Below are positions 1 through 6,113 of a stretch of 6,996 nucleotides of DNA, in pieces. Under the pieces are notes generated by a model, which worked only from the letters and a program-made list of their open reading frames with translations, was not told the origin of the DNA and did not search any database. The stretch's first letter is position 1; each line of letters begins with the position of its first letter. Origin of the DNA: Flavobacteriales bacterium (lineage in GTDB: Bacteria > Bacteroidota > Bacteroidia > Flavobacteriales_D > CANHHI01); assembly GCA_947460225.1 (NCBI GenBank), contig CANHHI010000081.1, forward strand, positions 1 through 6,996, read 5' to 3'. The translations under genes and the position numbers were made by a program.

Positions 1-188
1 CGCAAGGCATTGGTCATGTTTTGCGTCAAATAACCTGGACCAACACCGCCGTCCACAAACAAAGGAATCGTAAAGGTTTTTGCCTCTGGCGGTATAGAAC
101 CAGGGTTACCCAAAGAATATTTCACAGAGCACGCTTGCAACAAAGCAAACACGCCAATAAATGTTATTATTTTATGCCAAATCCTCAT
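1..188 (-). CDS. lptE: LptE-like LPS-assembly lipoprotein, N-terminal part (runs off left edge)
   Basis: Translating the minus strand from the ATG at 188 gives 62 codons before the window ends. Residues 1-20 form a lipoprotein signal peptide: a short basic start (MRIWHK), a hydrophobic stretch, and a lipobox LQAC with the lipidated cysteine at residue 20. The mature part begins SVKYSLGNPGSIPPEAKTF, followed by TIPLF. This resembles the start of Bacteroidota LptE-family proteins, where a Y-S-x-x-G-x-SIPP-x-x-K-T pattern follows the lipid cysteine. LptE sits in the outer membrane as the partner of LptD and helps insert lipopolysaccharide into the outer leaflet. The start codon overlaps the stop of the sigma-54 activator gene by four bases (ATGA), so translation is probably coupled. 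The family call rests on a short N-terminus and on gene order as I recall it from other Bacteroidota; the lipoprotein call itself is secure. Confidence 0.8.
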   Translation of the reverse strand, partial: MRIWHKIITFIGVFALLQACSVKYSLGNPGSIPPEAKTFTIPLFVDGGVGPGYLTQNMTNAL

Positions 189-1327
189 TTCAACCAGTCT
201 TCTAAACCAAATTCTTTTATTTTTCTGTACAGCGTGCGCTCAGATATGCCAAGTGCTTCTGATGCTTCCTTGCGTTTGCCCTTATATTTTTTTAAAGCGT
301 TCAACACCTGCTCTTTTTGGTTTTGTTCTTTATCTTCATATCCCAAACTCAAGTTTTCCTCTTCTTGCGCTATTGCCAAAGGCATACTCACTTTTTGCGA
401 AATACCCTGCCCCAAATGTAATAAAAATTGCTTAATATCCTGCACTTCTTTTTGCAAATCCTGTATTTTTTTTTGAATATGCAGCATATCCAAACCCTGC
501 TTGGGTTCGTGCTCGGCGTAGGGCAAAACCACAATAGGCAAATGCGTGGGCAAATATTTTTCTAAAATTTCTTGACTAATCTGACGCTCGGTTTCCAAAA
601 CGGTAATTTGCTCCACCAAATTGCGCAATTGCCTAATGTTTCCTGGGAAATGCTGCTCCTGTAAGAACACCACCGCATCGGCATCAAGTTGCACAATAGG
701 CATTCTGTATTTTTGAGAAAAGTCAGCGGCAAATTTTCTAAACAGCAAAGCGATGTCCTCTGAACGCTCCCTAAGTGCTGGTAAATAAATCGGCACGGTG
801 TTTAAACGATAATACAAATCCTCTCTAAACTTGCCTTTTTCAACTTCTTGGATTAAGTTTTTATGGCTTGCCGCCACAATGCGCACATTGGTTTTTTCCA
901 CCTTGGACGAACCAACTTTCATAAACTCCCCCGTTTCCAACACACGCAAGAGTCTAACTTGTGTAGTCAATGGCAATTCTGCGACTTCGTCTAAAAACAA
1001 GGTGCCTCCGTCTGCCACGGCAAAATAACCCTTTCTACCCTCCACAGCCCCTGTAAAAGCACCTTTTTCATGTCCAAAAAGCTCAGAATCCACTGTGCCT
1101 TCTGGGATAGCCCCGCAGTTTATGGCAATGTATTCTTTGTGCTTGCGGGGGCTAAATTGATGAATAATCTGCGGAATTACTTCTTTTCCCGTGCCACTTT
1201 CCCCAGCAACCAAAACGGTAACATCGGTGATGGCTACCTGCATGGCAATCTCCAAAGCACGACAAAACCTTGGGTCGTTGCCAACCAAGCCAAATTTTTG
1301 TTTCAATGCTTGAATATTGCTCATCAT
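185..1327 (-). CDS. Sigma-54-dependent transcriptional activator (AAA+ and Fis-type HTH, no receiver domain)
   Basis: This 380-residue protein is a bacterial enhancer-binding protein that uses ATP hydrolysis to open promoters held by sigma-54 RNA polymerase. The AAA+ domain fills about residues 15-260: Walker A GESGTGKE (42-49), the sigma-54 contact loop GAFTGA (89-94), Walker B GGTLFLDE (107-114), an arginine-finger region FREDLYYRLN (167-176), and a sensor II motif PGNIRQLRN (228-236). All key residues are present, so it should be an active ATPase. A likely coiled coil lies at about 281-305, and a Fis-type helix-turn-helix at about 340-375 (KEASEALGISERTLYRKI). The AAA+ domain starts almost at the N-terminus, so there is no receiver, GAF or PAS domain; how it is controlled cannot be read from the sequence. 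It starts at the ATG of TAATG, one base into the miaB stop (a second ATG follows directly), and its stop overlaps the lptE-like start by four bases. Target genes are unknown. The class is certain; I give no symbol. Confidence 0.95.
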   Translation of the reverse strand: MMSNIQALKQKFGLVGNDPRFCRALEIAMQVAITDVTVLVAGESGTGKEVIPQIIHQFSPRKHKEYIAINCGAIPEGTVDSELFGHEKGAFTGAVEGRKGYFAVADGGTLFLDEVAELPLTTQVRLLRVLETGEFMKVGSSKVEKTNVRIVAASHKNLIQEVEKGKFREDLYYRLNTVPIYLPALRERSEDIALLFRKFAADFSQKYRMPIVQLDADAVVFLQEQHFPGNIRQLRNLVEQITVLETERQISQEILEKYLPTHLPIVVLPYAEHEPKQGLDMLHIQKKIQDLQKEVQDIKQFLLHLGQGISQKVSMPLAIAQEEENLSLGYEDKEQNQKEQVLNALKKYKGKRKEASEALGISERTLYRKIKEFGLEDWLK

Positions 1328-2733
1328 TACACAATTTCACCAAATAAGGTTGCCGAAGTACACTCCTTTATTTTCACTTGAACATAACTGCCTTTTTCTC
1401 CACTGGTTTTGTCAAAAATAACCATTTTATTGTGGGTGGTTCTGCCTTGCCATTGCAAATTGGATTTTTTAGACTCCCCTTCTATGAGCACTTCAAAAAC
1501 TTTGCCGACCGCTTTTTGGTTGCTCGCCAAACCCGATAGCATTTGTTTATCCACAATTTCCTGCAATCTTCGACTTTTTACCTCTTCTGGCACATCGTCT
1601 TGGTATTTTCTTTGCGCCAAAGTATTGGGACGCTCGCTGTATTTAAACATGTAAGCAAAATCATAGCCCACATAATCCATCATATCTAGCGTATCTTGGT
1701 GTTGCTCTTCTGTTTCTCCGCAAAAACCTGCAATAATATCGGAAGAAATGGCACAAGTCGGCAAAATCCTACGAATGGCATCAATACGGTTTTTATACCA
1801 GTCCGCCGTGTAGCCCCTGTTCATGTTTTCCAAAACCTCATCATTACCCGATTGCACGGGCAAATGTATGTATTTGCAGATATTATCATATTTTGCCATC
1901 ACCGCTAAAACCTCATCGGTCATATCTTTGGGGTGAGAGGTAGAAAAACGTATGCGCAAACTAGGCGAAACCAAAGATACAGCCTCTAATAGTTGCGCAA
2001 AACTAACCACAGCTTCGTTTTCAGTGTTTTTCCATTTATAAGAATCCACATTTTGACCGAGCAAGGTAATTTCCTTGTAACCCTCTTGAAGCAAATAACG
2101 TGCCTCGTGCAATATGCTGTTTAAATCTCTACTGCGCTCCCTGCCTCGGGTAAAAGGCACCACACAAAAAGAACACATGTTGTCGCAACCACGCATGATA
2201 GAAATAAAGGCACTAACGCCATTTCCCCCCAAGCGAATCGGACTAATTTCGGCGTAGGTTTCCTCTCTGGACAAGAGCACATTAACGGCTTTTTGCCCGC
2301 TACCCGCTTTTTGTATCACAACAGGCAAGTCTCTGTAAGCATCAGGACCCACCACAAAATCCACTATTTTTTCTTCTTGTAAAAATTTATCTTTCAACCT
2401 TTCCGCCATGCAACCCAAAACACCTATCAAAAGACTGGGTTTTTTGCGTTTAAGCCCATTGAAGTGTACCAAACGATTGCGCACGGTTTGCTCTGCTTTT
2501 TCACGGATAGAACAGGTATTGAGCATAATCAAATCTGCTTTTTCAACATCAGCAGTGGTTTGGTACCCCTCTTTGAGCAAAATCGCAGCCACAATTTCAC
2601 TATCGGAAAAATTCATTTGGCAACCGTAACTCTCCAAATACATTTTTTTGGCAGCACCCACAGGGGTTTGCGCCAATACCAAAGCTGTTCCTTGTTGCTC
2701 TTCTACAATAATTTTATCATCTACGGATTGCAT
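1327..2733 (-). CDS. miaB: tRNA-2-methylthio-N6-dimethylallyladenosine synthase MiaB
   Basis: MiaB is a radical-SAM enzyme that converts i6A to ms2i6A at position 37 of tRNAs reading UNN codons. The predicted protein has 468 residues, usual for the family. The N-terminal UPF0004 domain carries the three cysteines of the auxiliary [4Fe-4S] cluster in ESYGCQMN (C38), LNTCSIREKAE (C74) and GVLGCMAE (C108). The radical-SAM motif is RGCDNMCSFC (C183, C187, C190), followed by the conserved PFTRGRERSR. LLGQNVDSY (224-232) and the C-terminal TRAM domain (about 400-468) fit MiaB rather than the related RimO or MtaB. The reading frame stays open upstream to 2883, but that part would overlap the divergent DUF177 gene and is not family-like. 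The ATG at 2733, about 30 residues before the conserved MYLESYGCQMN, is the better start. It is probably the first gene of the leftward operon. Confidence 0.96.
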   Translation of the reverse strand: MQSVDDKIIVEEQQGTALVLAQTPVGAAKKMYLESYGCQMNFSDSEIVAAILLKEGYQTTADVEKADLIMLNTCSIREKAEQTVRNRLVHFNGLKRKKPSLLIGVLGCMAERLKDKFLQEEKIVDFVVGPDAYRDLPVVIQKAGSGQKAVNVLLSREETYAEISPIRLGGNGVSAFISIMRGCDNMCSFCVVPFTRGRERSRDLNSILHEARYLLQEGYKEITLLGQNVDSYKWKNTENEAVVSFAQLLEAVSLVSPSLRIRFSTSHPKDMTDEVLAVMAKYDNICKYIHLPVQSGNDEVLENMNRGYTADWYKNRIDAIRRILPTCAISSDIIAGFCGETEEQHQDTLDMMDYVGYDFAYMFKYSERPNTLAQRKYQDDVPEEVKSRRLQEIVDKQMLSGLASNQKAVGKVFEVLIEGESKKSNLQWQGRTTHNKMVIFDKTSGEKGSYVQVKIKECTSATLFGEIV

Positions 2734-2752
2734 GAAAATAGCAAATTTTCTG

Positions 2753-2760
2753 CAAATATA
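2753..2760 (-). promoter_or_regulatory. Putative -7 element for the miaB operon
   Basis: On the minus strand this reads TATATTTG, a full match to the Bacteroidota -7 consensus TAnnTTTG. It lies 19 bases upstream of the miaB ATG, so the leader would be very short, about 10-15 bases. I see no TTG at the expected -33 distance, which lowers confidence in an AT-rich gap where such matches arise easily. Confidence 0.4.
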
Positions 2761-2794
2761 ATCTTTTTTTGGCTGATATTTGTCTTTTTTTGCT

Positions 2795-2802
2795 TTACTT
2801 TG
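2795..2802 (+). promoter_or_regulatory. Weak putative -7 element for the DUF177 gene
   Basis: TTACTTTG matches TAnnTTTG at all but the second base and lies 24 bases before the DUF177 start codon. A TTTG at 2768-2771 could serve as the upstream element, although its 23-base spacing is longer than the usual 19-21. It lies in the 93-base gap between two divergent genes, which must contain a promoter for each direction. Confidence 0.3.
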
Positions 2803-2826
2803 CCCATATTTTCCAAAAAACAATTT

Positions 2827-3345
2827 ATGTCTCAAAAAAACCCTTTTGCCATTGAGTTTTCTGCCATGCCACTTGGCAAACACGATTTTGAATTTGATAT
2901 AAATAATGATTTTTTTGAATCGCTGGAATTTTCTCCGCTTGAAAAAGGCACCCTACACGCAAGCGTGATATTTGATAAAACCCAACAACAATTGTTTCAT
3001 GTAAGTCTGCAAATTGAAGGCTTTGTAGCAGTTCCGTGCGATAGATGCAACCAAGAAATAGAAATTCCCTTGGAAATCGATGAGACTTTAGTTGTAAAGC
3101 TCACCGAACACGAGGACGAATGCGACTTAGACGAGCACATTTGGGTGATTATGTCTTCGGAGCACCAATTGGATTTGGGACATTTGTTTTATGAATTGAT
3201 TTTAACCCACTTGCCCATTAAAAAAGTGCATGCCAATAAAAAAGATTGTGGCGTAGATATAATCACAGATTTAGAACATGAACAGCAAAAAAGTGAAAAA
3301 AAAAGTGATGATAGATGGAATAAATTATTGGATTTATTAAAATAA
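2827..3345 (+). CDS. DUF177 (YceD-family) protein
   Basis: This 172-residue cytoplasmic protein belongs to the DUF177/YceD family, which usually lies directly upstream of rpmF, as here. Visible signs are the paired cysteines in the VPCDRCNQEIEIPL stretch (C71, C74), the acidic segment after it (about 94-104), a later cysteine in KKDCG (C141), and the basic, polar C-terminal tail ending DDRWNKLLDLLK, where the DxRW..L..L pattern is typical. In other bacteria and in plants the family has been linked to 23S rRNA processing or accumulation; the exact biochemical role is not settled, and applying it here is inference. The frame is open back to 2464, but that stretch is antisense to miaB. The ATG at 2827 gives MSQKNPFAIEFSAMPLGKH, a normal family N-terminus. 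It is preceded by an A-rich leader without a clear Shine-Dalgarno sequence. Confidence 0.9.
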   Translation: MSQKNPFAIEFSAMPLGKHDFEFDINNDFFESLEFSPLEKGTLHASVIFDKTQQQLFHVSLQIEGFVAVPCDRCNQEIEIPLEIDETLVVKLTEHEDECDLDEHIWVIMSSEHQLDLGHLFYELILTHLPIKKVHANKKDCGVDIITDLEHEQQKSEKKSDDRWNKLLDLLK

Positions 3346-3357
3346 GTTTTATCTTTG
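3328..3357 (+). promoter_or_regulatory. Bacteroidota-type promoter for rpmF
   Basis: TTG at 3328-3330 is followed after 19 bases by TATCTTTG at 3350-3357, a full match to the -33/-7 pattern (TTG, 19-21 bases, TAnnTTTG). The -33 part lies within the last codons of the DUF177 gene and the -7 element begins five bases after its stop. Transcription would start near 3362-3365 and leave a leader of about 40 bases before rpmF. This is the best promoter candidate in the window. Confidence 0.65.
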
Positions 3358-3403
3358 CAGTCTGAATTTTTAGACAAGAAAACCATAGAAATAATTTTGC
3401 GTC

Positions 3404-3613
3404 ATGCCTAATCCAAAAAGAAGACACTCCAAAACGCGTAGAGACAAAAGAAGAACGCACGACAAGGCTACATTGCCTACTTTATTTAAATGTCAAAAAA
3501 CTGGACAGTATCATTTGATGCACCATGCACACTGGCATGAAGGTAAATTGTATTACAAAGGAAGAGTTGTAATAGACAAAAGTCCAGCCGAGGAACAAGC
3601 TATCGCTAGCTAA
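3404..3613 (+). CDS. rpmF: 50S ribosomal protein L32
   Basis: L32 is a small protein of the large ribosomal subunit. The predicted 69-residue product starts with the very basic, conserved segment MPNPKRRHSKTRRDKRRTHD (after the usual N-terminal pattern of P-K-R/K-x-x-S-K-x-R-R-D-x-R-R) and continues with KATLPTLFKCQKTGQYHL. The C-terminal half HWHEGKLYYKGRVVIDK is the typical Bacteroidota form. Only one cysteine (C29) is present, so the four-cysteine zinc ribbon of many L32 proteins is absent; related Bacteroidota L32 proteins also lack it, as far as I recall. It follows the DUF177 gene by 58 bases, a pairing seen in most bacteria. It appears to have its own promoter in front and an intrinsic terminator behind, which should allow expression at ribosomal-protein levels independently of the fatty-acid genes downstream. 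Confidence 0.97.
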   Translation: MPNPKRRHSKTRRDKRRTHDKATLPTLFKCQKTGQYHLMHHAHWHEGKLYYKGRVVIDKSPAEEQAIAS

Positions 3614-3634
3614 TTTTTACGCGCAAAAAAACAT

Positions 3635-3664
3635 AAAAGAGACCCTCAAAAGTCTCTTTTTTTT
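3635..3664 (+). terminator. Rho-independent terminator after rpmF
   Basis: AAAAGAGAC (3635-3643) pairs perfectly with GTCTCTTTT (3652-3660) around an eight-base loop, and the T-run continues to 3664, with more T-rich sequence beyond. It begins 21 bases after the rpmF stop codon. The stem core is GAGAC/GTCTC with A-T pairs at its base, so it is of moderate strength. It separates the DUF177-rpmF unit from plsX-fabH-accB-accC, although partial read-through is possible. Confidence 0.85.
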
Positions 3665-3674
3665 ATTTTTTATT

Positions 3675-3703
3675 TTGGGATTGCATATTTTTTTGTAGTT
3701 TTA
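3675..3703 (+). promoter_or_regulatory. Putative promoter for the plsX-fabH-accBC unit
   Basis: TTG at 3675-3677 is followed after 18 bases by TAGTTTTA at 3696-3703, which matches TAnnTTTG except for the last base. Transcription would start near 3709, roughly a dozen bases before the plsX ATG at 3722. The position directly after a terminator makes a promoter here likely, but the gap is T-rich and the match imperfect. Confidence 0.45.
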
Positions 3704-3721
3704 CACCCTCAAATCATAGCT

Positions 3722-4675
3722 ATGAAAATAGGATTAGACATTATGGGTGGCGATTATGCCCCAAAGGAAGCCATTTTAGGCGCAATTGCTTTTAAAAAAG
3801 AAAATCCAAACCCAGCCATTGAGCTTGTTTTAATCGGTGATAAAAATCAAGCCGAAGCACTTTTAAAAGAACATGGTGCTAGCGCATCGGATTATACCTT
3901 TGTGCATACCACCGAAGTGATAGAAATGGGCGATTCGCCAACACGTGCTGTGCCTAAGAAAAAAGATTCTAGCATCGTGGTAGGTTTCAAAATGCTGGCA
4001 GAAAAACAAATAGATGCTTTTGCAAGTGCTGGAAACACAGGTGCCATGCTTGTGGGCGCTATTTATAACGTAGGTACTGTGAAAGGCATTATACGCCCAA
4101 GTTTGGTGGGCGCTTTGCCCAAAGAAGATGGAGGCATGAATATTTTGCTAGATGTGGGGGCAAACACCGATTGCAGACATGATGTGCTGGTGCAATTTGC
4201 ACTATTAGGTTCTATCTATGCAAAATTGGTGTATAAACTAGACAATCCAAAAGTAGCCTTGATGAACATCGGCGAAGAAGAGGGCAAAGGCAATGTGGTG
4301 GTTAAAGAAGTGTATAGCATTTTAAAACAAGACAACCGCATCAATTTTATTGGCAACATAGAAGGCAGAGATACCTTTACAGGCGAGCAAGATGTTACGG
4401 TTTGCGATGGTTTTGTAGGCAATATTATCTTAAAACAAGCCGAGGCTTTTTATTCTTTGATACGCAAACGAAACATAGAAGACGACTATTTTGCACGTTT
4501 TAATTTTGAAAATTATGGAGGGGCTGCCATTTTAGGTGTAAATGCCCCTGTGATTATTGGTCACGGTATATCCAATGCCAAAGCCATGAAAAACATGATT
4601 AAATTCGCACAAGAAGTGGTGGAATCTAAATTAGTTTCAGCTATACAACAGGCTTTTGCTTATGAAGGCAAATAA
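3722..4675 (+). CDS. plsX: Phosphate acyltransferase PlsX
   Basis: PlsX converts acyl-ACP and phosphate to acyl-phosphate, the acyl donor used by PlsY to make lysophosphatidic acid, and so links fatty-acid synthesis to phospholipid synthesis. It is a peripheral protein at the inner membrane. The 317-residue product is within the normal family length. Family signatures seen are the N-terminal GLDIMGGDYAPKEAI (4-18), SPTRAVPKKKDSS (72-84), ASAGNTGAML (101-110), LLDVGANTDC (142-151), MNIGEEEGKGN (181-191), the segment GNIEGRDTF plus VCDGFVGNIILK (211-238), and the C-terminal GGAAILGVNAPVIIGHG (266-282). The start at 3722 is fixed by the conserved MKIGLDIMGGD. It is the first gene after the terminator, and its last 14 bases overlap fabH, which suggests coupled translation of two enzymes drawing on the same acyl-ACP pool. 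Confidence 0.97.
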   Translation: MKIGLDIMGGDYAPKEAILGAIAFKKENPNPAIELVLIGDKNQAEALLKEHGASASDYTFVHTTEVIEMGDSPTRAVPKKKDSSIVVGFKMLAEKQIDAFASAGNTGAMLVGAIYNVGTVKGIIRPSLVGALPKEDGGMNILLDVGANTDCRHDVLVQFALLGSIYAKLVYKLDNPKVALMNIGEEEGKGNVVVKEVYSILKQDNRINFIGNIEGRDTFTGEQDVTVCDGFVGNIILKQAEAFYSLIRKRNIEDDYFARFNFENYGGAAILGVNAPVIIGHGISNAKAMKNMIKFAQEVVESKLVSAIQQAFAYEGK

Positions 4676-5651
4676 ATTAACAGCGGCTATTACCGCCGTT
4701 GGAGGTTATGTACCACCAGACGTGCTCAGCAACAAAGACCTAGAAAGCATCATAGAAACCTCTGATGCTTGGATAACCAGCCGAACGGGCATACAAGAAA
4801 GGCGCATACTCAAACAAGGAGCGTCATCGGATATGGGGGTTGCGGTTTTAAAGGAACTTTGTGAAAAATCTGGTACATCCATGTTGGATATTGATTTGGT
4901 GATTGTGGGTACCATTACCCCTGATTATATTTTTCCGTCCAATGCCAATGTGATTTGCGATAAGGCTGGGGCAAAAAACGCTTGGGGATTTGACTTAGGT
5001 GCAGCTTGTTCTGGGTTTTTATATGCACTCTCCGTGGGCAGTCAATTTATAGAAACGGGCAAATACAAAAAAGTGGCAGTGATTGGCATGGACAAAATGT
5101 CTTCCATTGTGGATTATCAAGACCGCAATACCTGTGTGATTTTCGGCGATGGTGCTGCGGGCGTTTTGTTGGAACCCAATGCCGAAGGTTTTGGCGTGCA
5201 AGATTTTGATTTATACAGCGATGGCAAAGGGCGTGAGTTGCTTTACCAACCAGCGGGTGGCTCTTTGATGCCTCCCAGTGAGGATACCGTAAAAAATCGC
5301 TTGCACTACCTCAAACAAGACGGGAAAACGGTATTTAAACATGCTGTAACCAACATGGGCGATGCCACGATAAAACTGATGCAAAAACACAACTTGAGCG
5401 CAGAAACTTTAGATTGGTTTGTACCACACCAAGCCAACATGCGCATTATTGATGCCGTGGCAGATTATGCAAATTTTCCCAAAGAAAAAATCATGATCAA
5501 TATTGCACGTTATGGCAATACCACTGCCGCCACATTGCCCTTGTGTTTTTGGGATTACGAAAACCAGCTCAAAAAAGGCGATAAAGTTGTATTGGCAGCT
5601 TTTGGTGGAGGGTTCACTTGGGGGGCAGTTTATTTGACATGGGCATATTAA
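4662..5651 (+). CDS. fabH: Beta-ketoacyl-ACP synthase III (FabH)
   Basis: FabH starts fatty-acid synthesis by condensing an acyl-CoA primer, acetyl-CoA or a branched one, with malonyl-ACP. The 329-residue product has the complete Cys-His-Asn triad: C116 in DLGAACSGF, H256 in VPHQAN and N286 in ARYGNTTAA. Other family marks are VGGYVPPDVLSN near the start, SRTGIQERR (40-48), CVIFGDGAAGVLL (158-170) and the C-terminal AAFGGGFTWGAVYL. An in-frame TTG at 4656 would add two residues, but the ATG at 4662 gives a normal N-terminus and is preferred. It overlaps plsX by 14 bases and is followed by accB after 21 bases, so all belong to one unit. The primer preference (straight or branched) cannot be read with confidence; many Bacteroidota make iso-branched acids. 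Confidence 0.96.
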   Translation: MKANKLTAAITAVGGYVPPDVLSNKDLESIIETSDAWITSRTGIQERRILKQGASSDMGVAVLKELCEKSGTSMLDIDLVIVGTITPDYIFPSNANVICDKAGAKNAWGFDLGAACSGFLYALSVGSQFIETGKYKKVAVIGMDKMSSIVDYQDRNTCVIFGDGAAGVLLEPNAEGFGVQDFDLYSDGKGRELLYQPAGGSLMPPSEDTVKNRLHYLKQDGKTVFKHAVTNMGDATIKLMQKHNLSAETLDWFVPHQANMRIIDAVADYANFPKEKIMINIARYGNTTAATLPLCFWDYENQLKKGDKVVLAAFGGGFTWGAVYLTWAY

Positions 5652-5672
5652 ACCAAACAAAAAACAAAAATT
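5652..5672 (+). promoter_or_regulatory. A-rich translation initiation leader of accB
   Basis: The 21-base gap between the fabH stop and the accB ATG is almost entirely A with a few C and T bases (ACCAAACAAAAAAC, then AAAAATT). There is no Shine-Dalgarno sequence. A-rich, unstructured leaders are the usual initiation context of Bacteroidota genes, and the start at 5673 agrees with the conserved AccB N-terminus. Confidence 0.5.
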
Positions 5673-6113
5673 ATGAAACTCGAAGAAATAAAAAAAATCA
5701 TGGAATTGCTCAATGAGCAAGGTTTTTCAGAAATAAGTTTGGAGCAAAAAGATTTTAAACTCCAACTCAAAAAACAAGGCGCAGTAATAACCACCGTGCA
5801 GGCAAGTCCACAAGTGCAGGCAAGTGCGCCAAGCACCAAAAACGATGCCAATCCAACACCTGTGGCAGAAAAGGGCACAGCAATCAAATCGCCTATGATT
5901 GGCACTTTTTACAGAAAAGCCAACCCAAACGCCGCTTTTTACGTCAATGAAGGCGATGTGGTGCAAAAAGGCAAAGTGATTTGCACCATAGAAGCCATGA
6001 AGTTGTTCAATGAAATTGAGTGCGAAATGAATTGCAAAATCATCAAGATTTTGGTCAATGACGCAAGTCCTGTGCAATACGATCAACCCTTGTTCTTGGT
6101 AGAACCTATCTAA
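5673..6113 (+). CDS. accB: Biotin carboxyl carrier protein of acetyl-CoA carboxylase (AccB)
   Basis: AccB carries the biotin that shuttles carboxyl groups from biotin carboxylase (AccC) to the carboxyltransferase (AccA/AccD) to make malonyl-CoA. The 146-residue protein has three parts. An N-terminal region (1-35, MKLEEIKKIMELLNEQGFSE) is typical of bacterial AccB. A Pro/Ala/Gln-rich flexible linker (about 37-68) contains a short tandem repeat. The C-terminal biotinyl domain (about 70-146) includes SPMIGTFYRKANPNA, with the 'thumb' found in acetyl-CoA carboxylase carriers, and the attachment motif EAMKLFNEIE, where K110 is the biotinylated lysine. The N-terminal part, the thumb and the fabH/accC context favour acetyl-CoA carboxylase over propionyl-CoA or pyruvate carboxylase carriers. 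Its stop codon overlaps an accC start codon by one base (TAATG). accA and accD are not in the window. Confidence 0.95.
   Translation: MKLEEIKKIMELLNEQGFSEISLEQKDFKLQLKKQGAVITTVQASPQVQASAPSTKNDANPTPVAEKGTAIKSPMIGTFYRKANPNAAFYVNEGDVVQKGKVICTIEAMKLFNEIECEMNCKIIKILVNDASPVQYDQPLFLVEPI
5796..5831 (+). repeat. 18-base tandem duplication in the AccB linker
   Basis: GTGCAGGCAAGTCCACAA (5796-5813) is followed directly by GTGCAGGCAAGTGCGCCA (5814-5831). The first 12 bases are identical and 15 of 18 match overall. The units encode VQASPQ and VQASAP (residues 42-53 of AccB). The identity extends to third codon positions, so it looks like a fairly recent in-frame duplication in the flexible linker that joins the AccB N-terminal part to the biotinyl domain. 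Confidence 0.75.

Noticed and set aside
21..476. Plus-strand open frame of 151 codons
   Set aside because: It is antisense to the sigma-54 activator and LptE-like genes, with no recognisable domain and a low-complexity Cys/Phe/Ser composition.
2464..2826. Upstream in-frame extension of the DUF177 gene
   Set aside because: It lies antisense inside miaB, and the ATG at 2827 gives the normal family N-terminus.
2734..2883. Upstream in-frame extension of miaB by 50 codons
   Set aside because: It is rich in Lys/Phe, unlike MiaB N-termini, crosses the divergent promoter gap and overlaps the DUF177 start; the ATG at 2733 fits the family length.
3642..3713. Nine-base repeat ACCCTCAAA at 3642-3650 and 3705-3713
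   Set aside because: One copy lies in the terminator stem-loop and one in the plsX leader; it is short, not palindromic, and explainable by chance.
5409..6086. Minus-strand open frames opposite fabH and accB
   Set aside because: Both are antisense to genes with complete catalytic motifs and show His/Phe/Cys-rich translations typical of shadow frames.
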